The notes beneath the pieces were generated by a model that was not told the origin of the DNA, did no database searches, and saw only the letters and a list, made by a program, of their open reading frames with translations. A program made the translations under genes and the position numbers. From Chloroflexi bacterium TSY (GTDB lineage Bacteria; Chloroflexota; Anaerolineae; Caldilineales; Caldilineaceae): 39,774 nt of DNA. The stretch lies in assembly GCA_019217005.1 (NCBI GenBank), contig JAHBNG010000138.1, forward strand, positions 1 to 39,774, given 5' to 3'. Numbering within the stretch: the first letter of the stretch is position 1; each line of letters starts with the position of its first letter. Of the stretch, positions 1 through 9,551 are shown piece by piece.

Positions 1-1169
1 ATATATTGCTGCACAGTAGTATTAAGCTTGCACTCCCAATCAGGATATAGCCGCCATCTTCTCTCGCCAGTGCTTGAACAATGCGCCTCAACGTACCCTG
101 GCCAAATACATCAATGAGATAGATCTGCTCCTGGACCTTGAACCATCCCTCTGTCCTCTCCTTGTCACTCGCTTTCTCCCTTTCTTTTTGTGCTGTTTTC
201 CACCAGCCCGAGACAGCATCATCATTTACTTTTCCATCCTCTGTGGCTGTTGGTGGACCAGCATCTCTTTGTAGCAAAATCGTCAGATTCAATAAATCAT
301 CGTCATCCAGATCAGATTGTGCCAAAGGATCGGGTTCAATATCATGTACTTTTACATCAGCAAGCTGAAGTGGTGATACAGCAGGCGCTTTGAGTGGATA
401 TTGCCCGGTCCCGCTGGTTTGTTCTTTGTGGCGAAGTTTTTGGGTTAAGTTACCGACGGGAATCTGAATTTGGATTGGCTCTCTCTCAGACCAATTTTCC
501 TCAAAATTTCCACCGCCATAGCCACGTAAAAACAGGTGCCCAACACGCGCCATTACATCATCATGTACATTATCTTTCGCTTTTCTTGGGAATCTTCTTA
601 GACGATCCACCACAGATCGAAAAAGTGGTTTCTGATTGCACTTTTCTGCATCCGCCATAGCTTTCATATCAAAGTCGTGTTCGCTCAGGTCTGGGCCCAA
701 AATTTGTTGCCAGAAGACGCGCCACAACGATGCCAGGCCGATCCACGTGAGAATCTTGGAGATCCATGCAAGCCCAAAGAAACCATCGCAAGCCATCTGT
801 CAACCGCTGAACAAGCAGGGATCGCTCCAGAAGCTCTTCTCCAAATTTCCGCAATTTCCACGGTTTGCGCTGCAGAACACCATCGTAGAGAAAGTCGATC
901 TTGAACTCGCCTTCAGCTTTCTCAAAGCGAAAATCGACGGTTTCTCCAACCTCAGCAATATACGTATACGTCTCATTCATCGAGATCGTACGTGGTCGAG
1001 CGCGTACAAAGCAACCGGCGGGGGGAATTGCATTTGACTCATGTATATCTTCGATTGGTCGAATAGGACGTGCAAACTCAATTCCAATATCAGCGGGTTC
1101 GTTGGGGCGTTCGGGGAGTTGATGACTCACCAGTTTCTCTCCTGTAACGTTAGCTTCTTCTATTGACAA
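1..1169 (-). pseudogene. Unknown protein, frameshifted, runs off the left edge
   Basis: I do not recognise this protein. The minus strand is open from a TTG at 1169 (a TGA lies four codons upstream) to about 800. After a frame change between about 800 and 690, a second frame stays open to the window edge. The upstream part has a beta-rich stretch containing MNETYTYIAEVGETVDF. The downstream part begins with a hydrophobic segment (WIGLASLWRVFW), continues with FGGGNFEENW-like charged text, a DDDDLLNLTILL acidic patch, and ends in RRIVQALAREDGGYILIG. Both halves look like protein, so I read them as one gene with an indel rather than two genes. Together they give at least 380 residues, with the C-terminus outside the window. 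It is divergent from glcD. The start is uncertain, with no clear ribosome binding site. The frameshift may be real or a sequencing error. Confidence 0.5.
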
Positions 1170-1538
1170 AATGGCTTGTCAATTAGGCGAGAAGAAAGAT
1201 GATGATAAACATGTATTCAGCGTATTCTGCCGAATGCATACGCTGAATATTTTTCAAATATAGTATATCATAATTATACAAATGACAACTCTCTCAAATC
1301 AATGATGTTTGTATGACAGATCTCAGCACTCATCAGAAGAAACCGCTCAGCCGCAATTGCATAAGCGCACGCTGTTGTCTGTGCTGCTGATTGACCTTGC
1401 TATAGGTTCTGCGATACAATTCGCTAAACCCTCATATAGTTCTCTAGCAAATTTTGTGTCACGTCTTTCGGAATCAGAGACAGAATCCGCCCATCAGAGT
1501 ATGCAAACCGGCAAGAATCAAAAGTAAACAAATCTCTT
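1170..1538. other. Divergent intergenic region before glcD, with a 12-bp dyad
   Basis: No convincing gene is visible here. A perfect 12-bp inverted repeat (TATTCAGCGTAT at 1214-1225, its complement at 1238-1249) encloses a 12-nt loop and is followed by TTTTTC. Position between divergent genes argues for an operator. The trailing T run argues for a plus-strand terminator. A possible 72-codon frame at 1309-1527 starts with TTG, lacks a ribosome binding site and has no recognisable family; I do not call it. Confidence 0.35.
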
Positions 1539-2987
1539 ATGCCAAACAACGGTTTAGTGTCCGCCCTACAACAACTCTATTCCCCGCAACGCCTTCTGCA
1601 GCGTGCGGTACAGCTTGCACCGTATGAATCAGACGCGCTCACGGCCTTTCGTGCTCGCCCGGTTGCAGTTGTGTTGCCGGAAAGCCAGGAGGAGGTCGTC
1701 GAGACGGTCAAGCTCTGTCATCAATTTGATGTACCCTTCGTGGCTCGGGGCAGTGGGACAAGCCTCTCGGGCGGTTCACTGCCCATCAGCGAAGGCATTG
1801 TGATTGGTCTCAATCGGCTCAATCAAATTCTGCATCTCGATCCGACTGAACGCATTGCCATTGTTGAACCTGGCGTGGTGAACCTGGATGTGTCAAAAGC
1901 TGCTGCGCCATATGGTCTATATTATGCCCCTGATCCATCAAGTCAACTGATCTGTACCATTGGTGGAAATGTAGCGTTCAATTCGGGTGGTGCCCACTGC
2001 TTGAAATATGGCATGACGTCTAATCATGTACTTGGCATCAAAGCGGTTTTGCCGGACGGTGAAATTGTGGAATTGGGCGGCAGGAGTTTGGAAAGTGTGG
2101 GACCGGATCTAAGCGGTTTTTTTGTCGGCTGCGAAGGGCTTTTTGGTATTGCCCTTGAAATTACGTTGCGTCTACTTCCCAAACCAGAAACCTACCGGAC
2201 AGTCTTGGCGGCATATGATAGTTTGGAAAAAGCAGGGGATGCGGTTGCCCAGGTGGTTGCCTCCGGCCTCTTGCCAGGTGCCATGGAAATCATGGACAAC
2301 TTGGCCATCGAAGCCGCAGAGGCATCGGTCAACGCAGGCTATCCAGCAGATGCGCGAGGATTGCTCATTGTCGAGTTGGAAGGGGAACAGATTCAGGTTG
2401 ATGCCGAGTTTGAGGATCTGCTAGACGTTATCAACAATTCGGGAGCGTACGAAATTCGGGTGGCGAATGATGAGGACGAACGCGCCCGAATTTGGAAAGG
2501 GCGTAAGGGAGCTTTTTCGGCTGTCGGTCGTCTGAGTCCAGATTACATCGTGCAGGATGGCGTTGTACCACGTGGTAAGCTGGGAGAGGCATTGGCGACG
2601 ATTGAACGACTCAGCAAAAAGTATAAACTTCGGGTTGCCAACGTTTTTCATGCTGGCGATGGCAATCTGCACCCCTTGATTCTTTATGACGGACGCAACG
2701 AGGGTGAGTTAGAGACGGCGGAAGAGTTAGCGGGCGAAATTTTGCAAATGTGCATTGACTTGGGCGGGTCGATCACGGGCGAACATGGTGTTGGCATGGA
2801 GAAGCGGCAATATATGTCCGCCATGTTTGGTGAAATCGACCTGGATACCATGACGCGTTTACGCCGGTCGATTGATCCGCAAGAACTCGCCAATCGTGGT
2901 AAAATGCTACCAGATATCAACGCACCTGCATTGAGTATGCACGGTCCACACCCACTGGAAAAAGCTGGTGTCATATCGCGCGAGTAG
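1539..2987 (+). CDS. glcD: Glycolate oxidase subunit GlcD (FAD-linked oxidase)
   Basis: Flavin subunit of glycolate oxidase, which oxidises glycolate to glyoxylate and passes electrons through GlcF to the respiratory chain. At 482 aa it has the usual GlcD length. The N-terminal FAD-binding (PCMH) domain covers roughly residues 35-215, with [12 protein letters not shown] and [12 protein letters not shown] as the nucleotide-contacting loops. The C-terminal FAD-oxidase domain contains [12 protein letters not shown] and [10 protein letters not shown], whose histidines mark the active site. The related family D-lactate dehydrogenase is possible from this gene alone, but glcE and glcF on the same strand nearby make glycolate oxidase the better call. 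An Uma2 gene lies 12 bp downstream, so this protein is separated from its partners. Confidence 0.93.
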   Translation: MPNNGLVSALQQLYSPQRLLQRAVQLAPYESDALTAFRARPVAVVLPESQEEVVETVKLCHQFDVPFVARGSGTSLSGGSLPISEGIVIGLNRLNQILHLDPTERIAIVEPGVVNLDVSKAAAPYGLYYAPDPSSQLICTIGGNVAFNSGGAHCLKYGMTSNHVLGIKAVLPDGEIVELGGRSLESVGPDLSGFFVGCEGLFGIALEITLRLLPKPETYRTVLAAYDSLEKAGDAVAQVVASGLLPGAMEIMDNLAIEAAEASVNAGYPADARGLLIVELEGEQIQVDAEFEDLLDVINNSGAYEIRVANDEDERARIWKGRKGAFSAVGRLSPDYIVQDGVVPRGKLGEALATIERLSKKYKLRVANVFHAGDGNLHPLILYDGRNEGELETAEELAGEILQMCIDLGGSITGEHGVGMEKRQYMSAMFGEIDLDTMTRLRRSIDPQELANRGKMLPDINAPALSMHGPHPLEKAGVISRE

Positions 2988-2999
2988 GAGACAGATACA

Positions 3000-3865
3000 A
3001 TGCCAAAAACAGCAACAATGGCCGTAGAGTCAGATCAGTTAAACAAGCAAGAGGCATCAAACGGTGAAGTTGATTGGGAGAAAATACGCGCGCCAGATGA
3101 TGGGAAATACGTTTCGGAAGAGGTTTACTGGGAGGAATATTACGAATATGGTGATGTCAACTATGAATGGAACAACGGTATCTTGGAGGCAAAACCATTG
3201 TCAGATCCCCGTAAGGCCAGATTATTTAACTGGTTTCAAAAACTAATTACCCAGTTTCTCGAAGTCTATCCAATTGCCCAGTTTACGAATTTGGAGATTG
3301 GTTTTCGCATCCAGCTACCCGATCCAGACAATCCGGGGAAACTAAAAAAACAGTGCGTAAACCAGATTTAGGAATTATGCTGAACGATAATCCAATTCCT
3401 CTGTACGATCATGAGCGTACGTATAACGGTACTTGTGATCTTTGTCTTGAATCGGTCTCAGATTCAACGAAACAGGAAGTCGAACGCGACACAAAAGTGA
3501 AAAAGCGTGAATATGAATTTGCTGGCGTGTGTGAATATTATATTCTTGGTCCGGCAGATGCACACATGGGTTTTTATCGACGCAATGCAAATGGGTTCTA
3601 CGATGAAATTCACTCTGATTCAAACGGCGTTATTCAATCCGAAGTCTTAAAAGGTTTTCAATTCCGACGCAGTGATCTCTTCAGCCAACCGAGCTTAGAA
3701 GATTTAGCAAAGGACGAGGTCTATCAAGGCTTTATTCTGCCTGAATTTCAATCAGCACTTGAGCAGATTGAACAAGAGAAACAACGGGTAGAACAAGAGA
3801 AACAGCGGGCAGAGAAACTCGCGGCAAAGCTACTTGAGTTGGGAATGGATCCAGATCAACTATAG
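3000..3865 (+). pseudogene. Uma2-family PD-(D/E)XK endonuclease-like protein, split at an A7 run
   Basis: Uma2 proteins have a restriction-endonuclease-like fold; their cellular role is unknown. The first frame (3000-3371) has the YEYGDVNYEW segment typical of the N-terminus and LEIGFRIQLP. The second frame gives RKPDLGIMLN, the acidic core around CLESVS, the KKREYEFAGVCEYYILGP segment with the catalytic-type lysine region, and a C-terminal coiled coil rich in EQEKQR. The two meet at CTAAAAAAACAG near 3346-3356. One extra A, or a -1 slip on the A run, would join them into a protein of about 288 aa. The gene is inserted between glcD and glcE on the same strand. It could be a true indel, a sequencing error in a homopolymer, or a programmed -1 frameshift. 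Confidence 0.78.
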
Positions 3866-3949
3866 CAAATAAGGCCGAACGGATGTTGTAACCAAGTAGG
3901 ATTCACCAGCCCCCTCCAAACTCTAGTCATTGCAACCGCACTATATTTT

Positions 3950-5059
3950 ATGATGCGTATTCAATCCATTACGGATATTCAAGAAGCCGTTTGTTCAAAT
4001 AGCCTTCTGCTGCCACGGGGTGGTGGAACCAAAGAAGCACTTTCACGGTCGCAAGATGAAGCGATCATCTTGGATATGAGTGGACTTTCTGGCATTTTGG
4101 AATATGATCCAGGGGAATATACCTTTACAGCCCTTGCGGGTACATCCATTTCCGCTGTCGAGGAGGCTTTGGCTGAGCATGGTCAGTATCTTCCATTTGA
4201 ACCGCCATTTGCCGAAAAAGGTGCCACACTTGGTGGCACAGTTGCTGCAGGATTGAGCGGCTCTGCACGTCAGCGATATGGTGGGGTGCGAGATTTCCTC
4301 ATCGGGATCCGTTTTGTGGATGGGCGCGGCCAGGTTGTTCTTGGTGGGGGTAAAGTTGTTAAAAATGCCGCTGGTTTTGACTTACCCAAGTTGATGGTGG
4401 GCAGTTTGGGACGTTTAGGGATTTTGACTGAGGTTAGCTTTAAAGTGTTCCCGCAACCGCGCAATTATGCCACTTTGAGTAAGTCATATTCTTCATTCGA
4501 ACAAGTCATGGGCGCAATCCAAAAGCTGGCAACCTCGTCGTTTGACATCGAAGCATTAGATTTTGCCTCAACGCTCGATGGAGATGGCTCGACATTGTGG
4601 GTGCGCCTGGGCGGTCTACCGGATGTATTGGGTGAACGGTTGACACAATTAACGGCCCTGCTGGAAGCTTCATCGGAGGACGCGCAACAGCCGAGCAAGA
4701 TCCTTCGGAAGCAGGAAGATCGAGCTCACTGGCGAAAAATCCGCGAATTTGAGTGGCTTCAACACGAATGTGCCCTCATCAAAGTACCGGTGACGCTCAG
4801 TCAGGTTAAAGCACTGATGACTTCTTTGATCCAAGTAGGTGCGCAAAGCCACTACAGTGCGGGCGGAAATTTGGCTTGGATTGGCTGGAACGGCAACATT
4901 GATGACCTCGATCGGATTTTGCTTGAACAGAAGCTATCGGGCCTGACAATTTTAGGAGATGGAACAAAACCTTGGTTGGGGCATCGTGTTGGGCAAGCAT
5001 TTGTCAAGCGGATTAAACAGGCGCTTGATCCTGAGCACAAATTTTTGGAAATATATTGA
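3950..5059 (+). CDS. glcE: Glycolate oxidase subunit GlcE
   Basis: FAD-binding partner subunit of the glycolate oxidase complex. The 369-residue protein has only the PCMH FAD-binding half clearly conserved: LLPRGGGTKEALS near residues 20-35, PFAEKGATLGGTVAAGLSG, and VKNAAGFDLPKLMVGSLG, followed by the shortened C-terminal region that distinguishes GlcE from GlcD. It ends with the typical DPEHKFLEIY. Two ATG codons lie side by side at the start and no strong ribosome binding site selects between them. It is separated from glcD by the broken Uma2 gene and from glcF by a 148-bp gap with a hairpin. Confidence 0.92.
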   Translation: MMRIQSITDIQEAVCSNSLLLPRGGGTKEALSRSQDEAIILDMSGLSGILEYDPGEYTFTALAGTSISAVEEALAEHGQYLPFEPPFAEKGATLGGTVAAGLSGSARQRYGGVRDFLIGIRFVDGRGQVVLGGGKVVKNAAGFDLPKLMVGSLGRLGILTEVSFKVFPQPRNYATLSKSYSSFEQVMGAIQKLATSSFDIEALDFASTLDGDGSTLWVRLGGLPDVLGERLTQLTALLEASSEDAQQPSKILRKQEDRAHWRKIREFEWLQHECALIKVPVTLSQVKALMTSLIQVGAQSHYSAGGNLAWIGWNGNIDDLDRILLEQKLSGLTILGDGTKPWLGHRVGQAFVKRIKQALDPEHKFLEIY

Positions 5060-5123
5060 ACAGCGCTATATATAGATGTTCAGATAATGTTTTTCCACGC
5101 AATACAGTAGCCTGTCAGCAATT

Positions 5124-5161
5124 CAGCTGGTCAGCCAGAGAGCTGACTAGCTGACCGGCTG
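5124..5161. repeat. Imperfect hairpin between glcE and glcF
   Basis: The arms CAGCTGGTCAG (5124-5134) and CTGACCGGCTG (5151-5161) pair with one mismatch. The loop contains AGCTGACTAGCT, which can itself fold. There is no T run after it, so it is more likely an mRNA processing or stability element, or a small repeat, than a terminator. Confidence 0.5.
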
Positions 5162-5207
5162 CAATGCCATCAATGACAGGAAAAGATTTTCCTGAAAGGC
5201 TATAGCT

Positions 5208-6491
5208 ATGCAACACACCATACCGATCGAGCAACTAGGCCCACAGGGAACAGCAATGGCTCATGCCGTTGAAAAATGTGTTCACTGTGGTTTTTGTCTT
5301 TCCGACTGCCCAACCTATAAGGTGATGGGGGAGGAGATGGATTCGCCGCGCGGGCGAATCTATCTCATGAAAGAAGAGTTGGAAGGTCATCTCCCGCTGA
5401 ACGAAATGACTCCCTATATCGATCGATGTTTGGGTTGTATGGCATGTGTAACAGCTTGTCCATCGGGCGTAGAATATGGTGATTTGTTGACACCATTTCG
5501 CGCAAAATCCGAAGCAAAGCGAAGTCGCTCAGCCATTGAGCACACAACACGTTTGCTTGTTCGTGAGACGCTACCTTATCCCAATCGATTTCGCCTTGCG
5601 GCATCTTTAGGAAGGCTAGCCCGCCCCGTCCGTCACTTATTGCCAGAGTCGTTGAGCGGCATGCTCGAGCTTGTGCCAGAGCAACTACCGAAAGCAAAGC
5701 CGCTGCCTCCGATTTATCCAGCGGAAGGAACACAACGGGCACGGGTAGCGTTGTTAGCAGGGTGTGTACAACAGGTATTGGCGCCAGACATCAATTGGGC
5801 AACGTTGCGCGTCTTGGCCCGTAACGGGATTGAAGTGATCATTCCACAAAATCAGGGGTGCTGTGGATCACTCTCTATGCACAGCGGGGACGAGAGACAA
5901 GCTCAGGCATTCGCCAAGCGCAATTTGGAGGTCTTTTTGGCATTGATTCGGAGCAATGATATTGATGCAATTATCACAAATGCGGCAGGGTGTGGCTCAG
6001 GCATGAAGGAGTACGGCCTTCTGTTCAAAGGAACTTCTCACGAAGACGATGCGCGGGAATTTTCTGGTCTTGTCCAAGATGTAAGCCTGTTTCTCACAGA
6101 GATTGGTTTCGAAACGCCGCCACCATTGCCTTCCCCAACGACACTTGCGTATCACGATGCTTGTCATCTGGCACATGCTCAACGAGTCAAAGCGGAGCCT
6201 CGCCAACTCTTAGAGTCTATCCCAAACGTTCATCTCGTTGAAATTCCAGAAGGGGAGCTCTGTTGTGGATCAGCTGGTACATATAATCTGGAGCAACCTG
6301 ATTTGGCCCATCAAATCGGTGAACGCAAAGCCCAAAATATACTATCGACCGGTGCGGATGGTGTTGTCACGGGAAACATTGGATGCATGATGCAGATTCA
6401 AACGCACTTGGAGGCAAAAGGGCAATCACGTCCGATTCTGCACACGCTCGAAGTATTGGATCAAGCATATCAGCCCAAAGGAGCACACTAA
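5208..6491 (+). CDS. glcF: Glycolate oxidase iron-sulfur subunit GlcF
   Basis: Electron-transfer subunit of glycolate oxidase. Two [4Fe-4S] motifs lie near the N-terminus: [12 protein letters not shown] (about residues 24-35) and [12 protein letters not shown] (about 74-85). Two cysteine-rich CCG domains follow, with [10 protein letters not shown] and [10 protein letters not shown] as their signatures and [10 protein letters not shown] between them. The length of 427 aa is normal for GlcF. The protein is expected at the inner face of the membrane, bound to GlcD and GlcE. With these it completes the set needed to turn glycolate into glyoxylate. The ATG is preceded by a weak GAAAGG, 9 nt away. 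Confidence 0.94.
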   Translation: MQHTIPIEQLGPQGTAMAHAVEKCVHCGFCLSDCPTYKVMGEEMDSPRGRIYLMKEELEGHLPLNEMTPYIDRCLGCMACVTACPSGVEYGDLLTPFRAKSEAKRSRSAIEHTTRLLVRETLPYPNRFRLAASLGRLARPVRHLLPESLSGMLELVPEQLPKAKPLPPIYPAEGTQRARVALLAGCVQQVLAPDINWATLRVLARNGIEVIIPQNQGCCGSLSMHSGDERQAQAFAKRNLEVFLALIRSNDIDAIITNAAGCGSGMKEYGLLFKGTSHEDDAREFSGLVQDVSLFLTEIGFETPPPLPSPTTLAYHDACHLAHAQRVKAEPRQLLESIPNVHLVEIPEGELCCGSAGTYNLEQPDLAHQIGERKAQNILSTGADGVVTGNIGCMMQIQTHLEAKGQSRPILHTLEVLDQAYQPKGAH

Positions 6492-6629
6492 ATGTTAACA
6501 AAATCTAATATGTGGTATACTGTTACGGGTAGAATCCGATAGTGTATAATAACAGAATCGATTGCCCCATCTCTAAAAATTGTTATCCTTTTATTAACGT
6601 GTTCGGTGTAGAGAAGAGAAATAATTCAT

Positions 6630-7556
6630 ATGAATGAGCGAGTAGAACTTTGGGATAAGCCGACAGCCCGCGAAATATACCTAATTGCGGGGTGGCATCA
6701 ATGGGCCGATGCGGGATCAATTTCATCGGGTTTGCCAGAATATTTGATTGAGCATTTGAAAGCACGAAAGATTGGTGAAATCCGTTCCGATAGTTTTTAT
6801 ATGTTTCAAATTCCAGCCACTCATCATTTGTTCCGCCCGGAAATCAAGTTTGTTGACGGTTTTCGTGAAGAGCTACGACCACGTCAAAATGACTTTTACT
6901 ATACGGGAAATCAAGAACGTGGACTCGTAATTTTTTTGGGCGAAGAACCGCATGTAAATGAAGCAGAATATGCAAAGGCCTTTTTTGATATTGTTGAAGA
7001 GTTAGATGTTAAACGTGGAGCGGCGGTTGGTGGCGTTTATGGGGCAATGCCATATGACAAGGATCGAGAGATATCATGCACCTATAGCAAGCGACAGATG
7101 AAAAAGGAGTTACAACAGTATTCTGTTCGCTTTTCCAACTACGAAGGTGGCGCAACAATCGGCTCCTACTTTGTTGACCGAGCGGAACGACGAGATCTTG
7201 AGTTTCTGGTCTTTAATGCATTTGTTCCTGCTTACGATTTTGCTCAACAGGGCGCTTTCTCGCAGGCAATGAGTATTGAGAACGATTTCAAGGCATGGTA
7301 TGACCTGATGAGACGTTTCAACCACATGTTCAATCTTGGCATCGACCTGTCCGATCTCGATCGACAAAGCAGCGAATTGATCTCAACAATGGATGTCAAA
7401 ATCAACGAGTTGACAAAAGAGATGCCGCAGCTTAATGTCGTTGAATATCTAGAAGCAGTCGCCGAAGATTTCACAGAGCATCCTTTTATGCCATTGGATG
7501 ATGTGTGGGAGCGAGAACTGGGTGACTTATTCAAAGATTTTGATGATCAGAAATGA
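6630..7556 (+). CDS. PAC2-family protein
   Basis: PAC2 proteins are named after the eukaryotic and archaeal proteasome-assembly chaperones; bacterial members have no settled role. The 308-residue product shows the family outline: an N-terminal GWHQWADAG segment, DFYYTGN followed by LVIFLGEEPH (strand and loop), then AAVGGVYGAMPYDK, where the family has the conserved glycine-rich GG.G..P segment. The C-terminal third (from about residue 225) is helical and acidic, an extension common in bacterial members. The upstream 138 bp contain several TATAAT-like boxes (for example GTATAATAA near 6544), so it probably starts its own transcript. DUF1257 and DUF2997 genes follow at once on the same strand. 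Confidence 0.8.
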   Translation: MNERVELWDKPTAREIYLIAGWHQWADAGSISSGLPEYLIEHLKARKIGEIRSDSFYMFQIPATHHLFRPEIKFVDGFREELRPRQNDFYYTGNQERGLVIFLGEEPHVNEAEYAKAFFDIVEELDVKRGAAVGGVYGAMPYDKDREISCTYSKRQMKKELQQYSVRFSNYEGGATIGSYFVDRAERRDLEFLVFNAFVPAYDFAQQGAFSQAMSIENDFKAWYDLMRRFNHMFNLGIDLSDLDRQSSELISTMDVKINELTKEMPQLNVVEYLEAVAEDFTEHPFMPLDDVWERELGDLFKDFDDQK

Positions 7557-7563
7557 GCATATT

Positions 7564-7938
7564 ATGTCAAAATTTGTCCGGATTCAAACAGAACTACGGG
7601 ATGCATCGCATATCGAAAAGGCGTTCGATCATTTAAAAATTCAATACGGTAAAAACGAACAGTATGTTCATTCATGGAGTGGATTCCGGGGGATCGTTCC
7701 ATATGTTGTGAAGGCGCGTGGAGCAAAATTTGGTTTGCGCCTCACAGATTCTGGTGTTTACGAGGTGATTGGGGACGACATGCAAATGGGTCCCATTCGT
7801 AAGATGCTGGGTCAGATTCAACAACAATATGCCTATCAGAAAGTATTGGCTGAGGTGGAACAAGCCGGCTTTAATCTTGTTGAAGAATCAGTTGGCCAGG
7901 ATAACGTTATTCGAATGACGGTGCGTCGCTGGCAGTAA
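7564..7938 (+). CDS. DUF1257 protein (Ycf35-like)
   Basis: A 124-residue protein of the DUF1257 family, found in cyanobacteria, in some plastids as Ycf35, and in Chloroflexota; its function is unknown. Supporting text: the start SKFVRIQTELRD, ALDHL-type FDHLKIQYG, the GFRGIVPYVVKARGAKFGLRL core and the C-terminal MTVRRW. I take the ATG at 7564 because homologues begin with the same SKF segment; a longer frame from 7498 overlaps the PAC2 gene. It lies 7 bp after PAC2 and 9 bp before DUF2997, consistent with one operon. In cyanobacteria these two families accompany a Ycf46-type AAA ATPase, which is not present here. Confidence 0.82.
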   Translation: MSKFVRIQTELRDASHIEKAFDHLKIQYGKNEQYVHSWSGFRGIVPYVVKARGAKFGLRLTDSGVYEVIGDDMQMGPIRKMLGQIQQQYAYQKVLAEVEQAGFNLVEESVGQDNVIRMTVRRWQ

Positions 7939-7947
7939 GGTATCATT

Positions 7948-8142
7948 ATGCAAAGCCAAGAAATTGAAATTCTCGTTCATCCTGATGGAACAATCGAATA
8001 CACCATCAAGGGCATCAAAGGAAGCAGTTGCGAGTCAGTCAGCGCGCTACTTGAACAGCTCGGAGAACTCCAAAGCGAGGAACGTACATCAGAGTATTAC
8101 GAATATGGAAACGATGCTCATATCACAATCAGCGCCGGTTGA
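7948..8142 (+). CDS. DUF2997 small protein
   Basis: A 64-residue protein matching DUF2997: IEILVHPDGTIEYTIKGIKG near the N-terminus, a CESVSALLEQLGE helix with its conserved cysteine, and a short acidic, aromatic tail. DUF2997 is habitually found beside DUF1257, as here. No enzymatic function is known. The next gene overlaps its 3' end in another frame, which suggests translational coupling. Confidence 0.8.
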   Translation: MQSQEIEILVHPDGTIEYTIKGIKGSSCESVSALLEQLGELQSEERTSEYYEYGNDAHITISAG

Positions 8143-8317
8143 TCATAGCAAGCGAAATGATTGCCAACAGGTGGAATATCCGATCGAAACAGAAATCTAT
8201 ATTCTACCCAATGGTCAGATTGTCATTGCTGATCTGCCCATTGAACTGGCGGACAAGCTCACCAATCTCGGCGAAATAGAGCCCTGTATGATTGGTGATA
8301 TGCCAAATAGTGTGTAA
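8105..8317 (+). CDS. Small conserved-looking protein, 70 aa
   Basis: Unrecognised. The ATG at 8105 (alternative ATG at 8114) lies inside the end of the DUF2997 gene in a different reading frame. The frame continues past that gene's stop to 8317. The segment ETEIYILPNGQIVIADLP resembles the beta-hairpin opening of DUF2997 (ILVHPDGTIEYTI), and a helix and a cysteine follow (LADKLTNLGEIEPC). It may therefore be a diverged DUF2997 duplicate. This likeness to its neighbour is the main argument that it is real. Confidence 0.55.
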   Translation: METMLISQSAPVDHSKRNDCQQVEYPIETEIYILPNGQIVIADLPIELADKLTNLGEIEPCMIGDMPNSV

Positions 8318-8387
8318 ATTCGATTTCTCTCTGACTGCGATCGGCAATTTACACAATCTGTGCTTTACCACCATATGATTGAAGACA

Positions 8388-9185
8388 ATGAATAATGTCT
8401 TACCGGTGAATAATGAGCCAAACTCAGATCCCTCTACGAAGATCACCCAGATCTACCCACATTTAGAGTTATTCAGTCGTCACGAACCACCCCATCACAC
8501 ACTTTTCGTTCAAGGAATGAGCGAAAATGAACCACAAATACCCGATTTAAGGCAGTTTGTCCAAGAACCGTCATTCACAGGTCAGCAGCTTCTCTTAATT
8601 GATCCACCGGAAAACGTGCAAGAGCTCTTCACATTGCCCAATGAGGTCGCCGTTATCTTCTCTGGTCAACCGAATGAGGTGGAACTCCCTCTTGTTCAGA
8701 CAAGAGTGGAGGGGGTTGCTCACATTCGTATAGGTCAACATTTCCTAGATATCTATGCCTATAAAGCGGGTAATATTATCCATTTTCCTGCGCTTGGTCT
8801 CATATGGGGAGGGAATTATGGCAGCGACGCAATTCTACCATTAATTGCGCCAGAATCTGATGGTCTGGAAGAGTTGCAAACGTTAAGGTTGTTAGCGGAT
8901 CTAGTTAAACAACCTCATCTTCAAGTATTTATTCCCCGAATTGGAACAATCATGCATGATCGAATCACCATCATGGATCACCTCGCCTCAGATGTTTCAT
9001 ATTTACATGGGGTAAGACGAGATGTTCCTCAGATGGTTGAACGGGGTGAACTTATGGATGACGTACTTCAGATTGGTTTGTCTTTACTACCGACAACACG
9101 ATGCTCTGCCTTATGTCAAGAAATCCATCAGACTAATCTAACCAGACTTTATACTCAATTCGGATCACCTGCAAGTAAACTGTAA
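8388..9185 (+). CDS. Degenerate metallo-beta-lactamase-fold-like protein
   Basis: A 265-residue protein from the ATG at 8388; a TTG at 8379 is the alternative. The second half follows the order of a metallo-beta-lactamase-fold protein: strands around IRIGQHFLDIYAYKAG, then IIHFPALGLIWGGNY, in the position where the family has its LFxGD strand, then a helical stretch (ELQTLRLLADLV), a strand in VFIPRIGTI and the C-terminal helices. The HxHxDH metal motif is absent, and the GD of the core strand is replaced by GG, so it is unlikely to be an active hydrolase. The first 120 residues are unrecognised. It follows the DUF1257/DUF2997 genes on the same strand after 70 bp. The family call is an inference from the pattern only. 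Confidence 0.4.
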   Translation: MNNVLPVNNEPNSDPSTKITQIYPHLELFSRHEPPHHTLFVQGMSENEPQIPDLRQFVQEPSFTGQQLLLIDPPENVQELFTLPNEVAVIFSGQPNEVELPLVQTRVEGVAHIRIGQHFLDIYAYKAGNIIHFPALGLIWGGNYGSDAILPLIAPESDGLEELQTLRLLADLVKQPHLQVFIPRIGTIMHDRITIMDHLASDVSYLHGVRRDVPQMVERGELMDDVLQIGLSLLPTTRCSALCQEIHQTNLTRLYTQFGSPASKL

Positions 9186-9221
9186 TATGTAATTATTGTA
9201 ATATATGTTATACTTGCACGC

Positions 9222-9443
9222 ATGATGTACATGACTGCTTTAAATGCTGCAACAGCATCTATTTTAAATGCTTTCGTACTAACATTTGCCGTCACATTTG
9301 TTTTTCTAGTACTCGTCGCGGCAACGATCCTTTATCGTAAGCGACGGCAAAAATACAACTACTACCGCTCACTGGGTTATTACAAACGCCAATCAGGCCG
9401 ACGAAATCGTCACCCATCTAATTTTATACCCTCTGGGCAGTAA
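9222..9443 (+). CDS. Small single-span membrane protein
   Basis: The product is 73 aa with one clear hydrophobic segment (about residues 15-38, FVLTFAVTFVFLVLVAATIL), followed by a strongly basic, tyrosine-rich tail (YRKRRQKYNYYRS). That charge pattern predicts the tail on the cytoplasmic side. A TATACT box at about 9210 sits close upstream. No family is recognised. The next 108 bp hold no gene, and the next gene (ruvB) faces it. Confidence 0.5.
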   Translation: MMYMTALNAATASILNAFVLTFAVTFVFLVLVAATILYRKRRQKYNYYRSLGYYKRQSGRRNRHPSNFIPSGQ

Positions 9444-9551
9444 AGTATCATTTTCCTATCATACCCATTATCCGATGGTATATCACAATTCGTGTAAAGG
9501 CTACATGGCCACTCAAGTGAAAAGCGAGTTTACACACGAGTTGGGACACCA

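Noticed and set aside
1309..1527. 72-codon frame before glcD
   Set aside because: TTG start, no ribosome binding site and no protein-like pattern.
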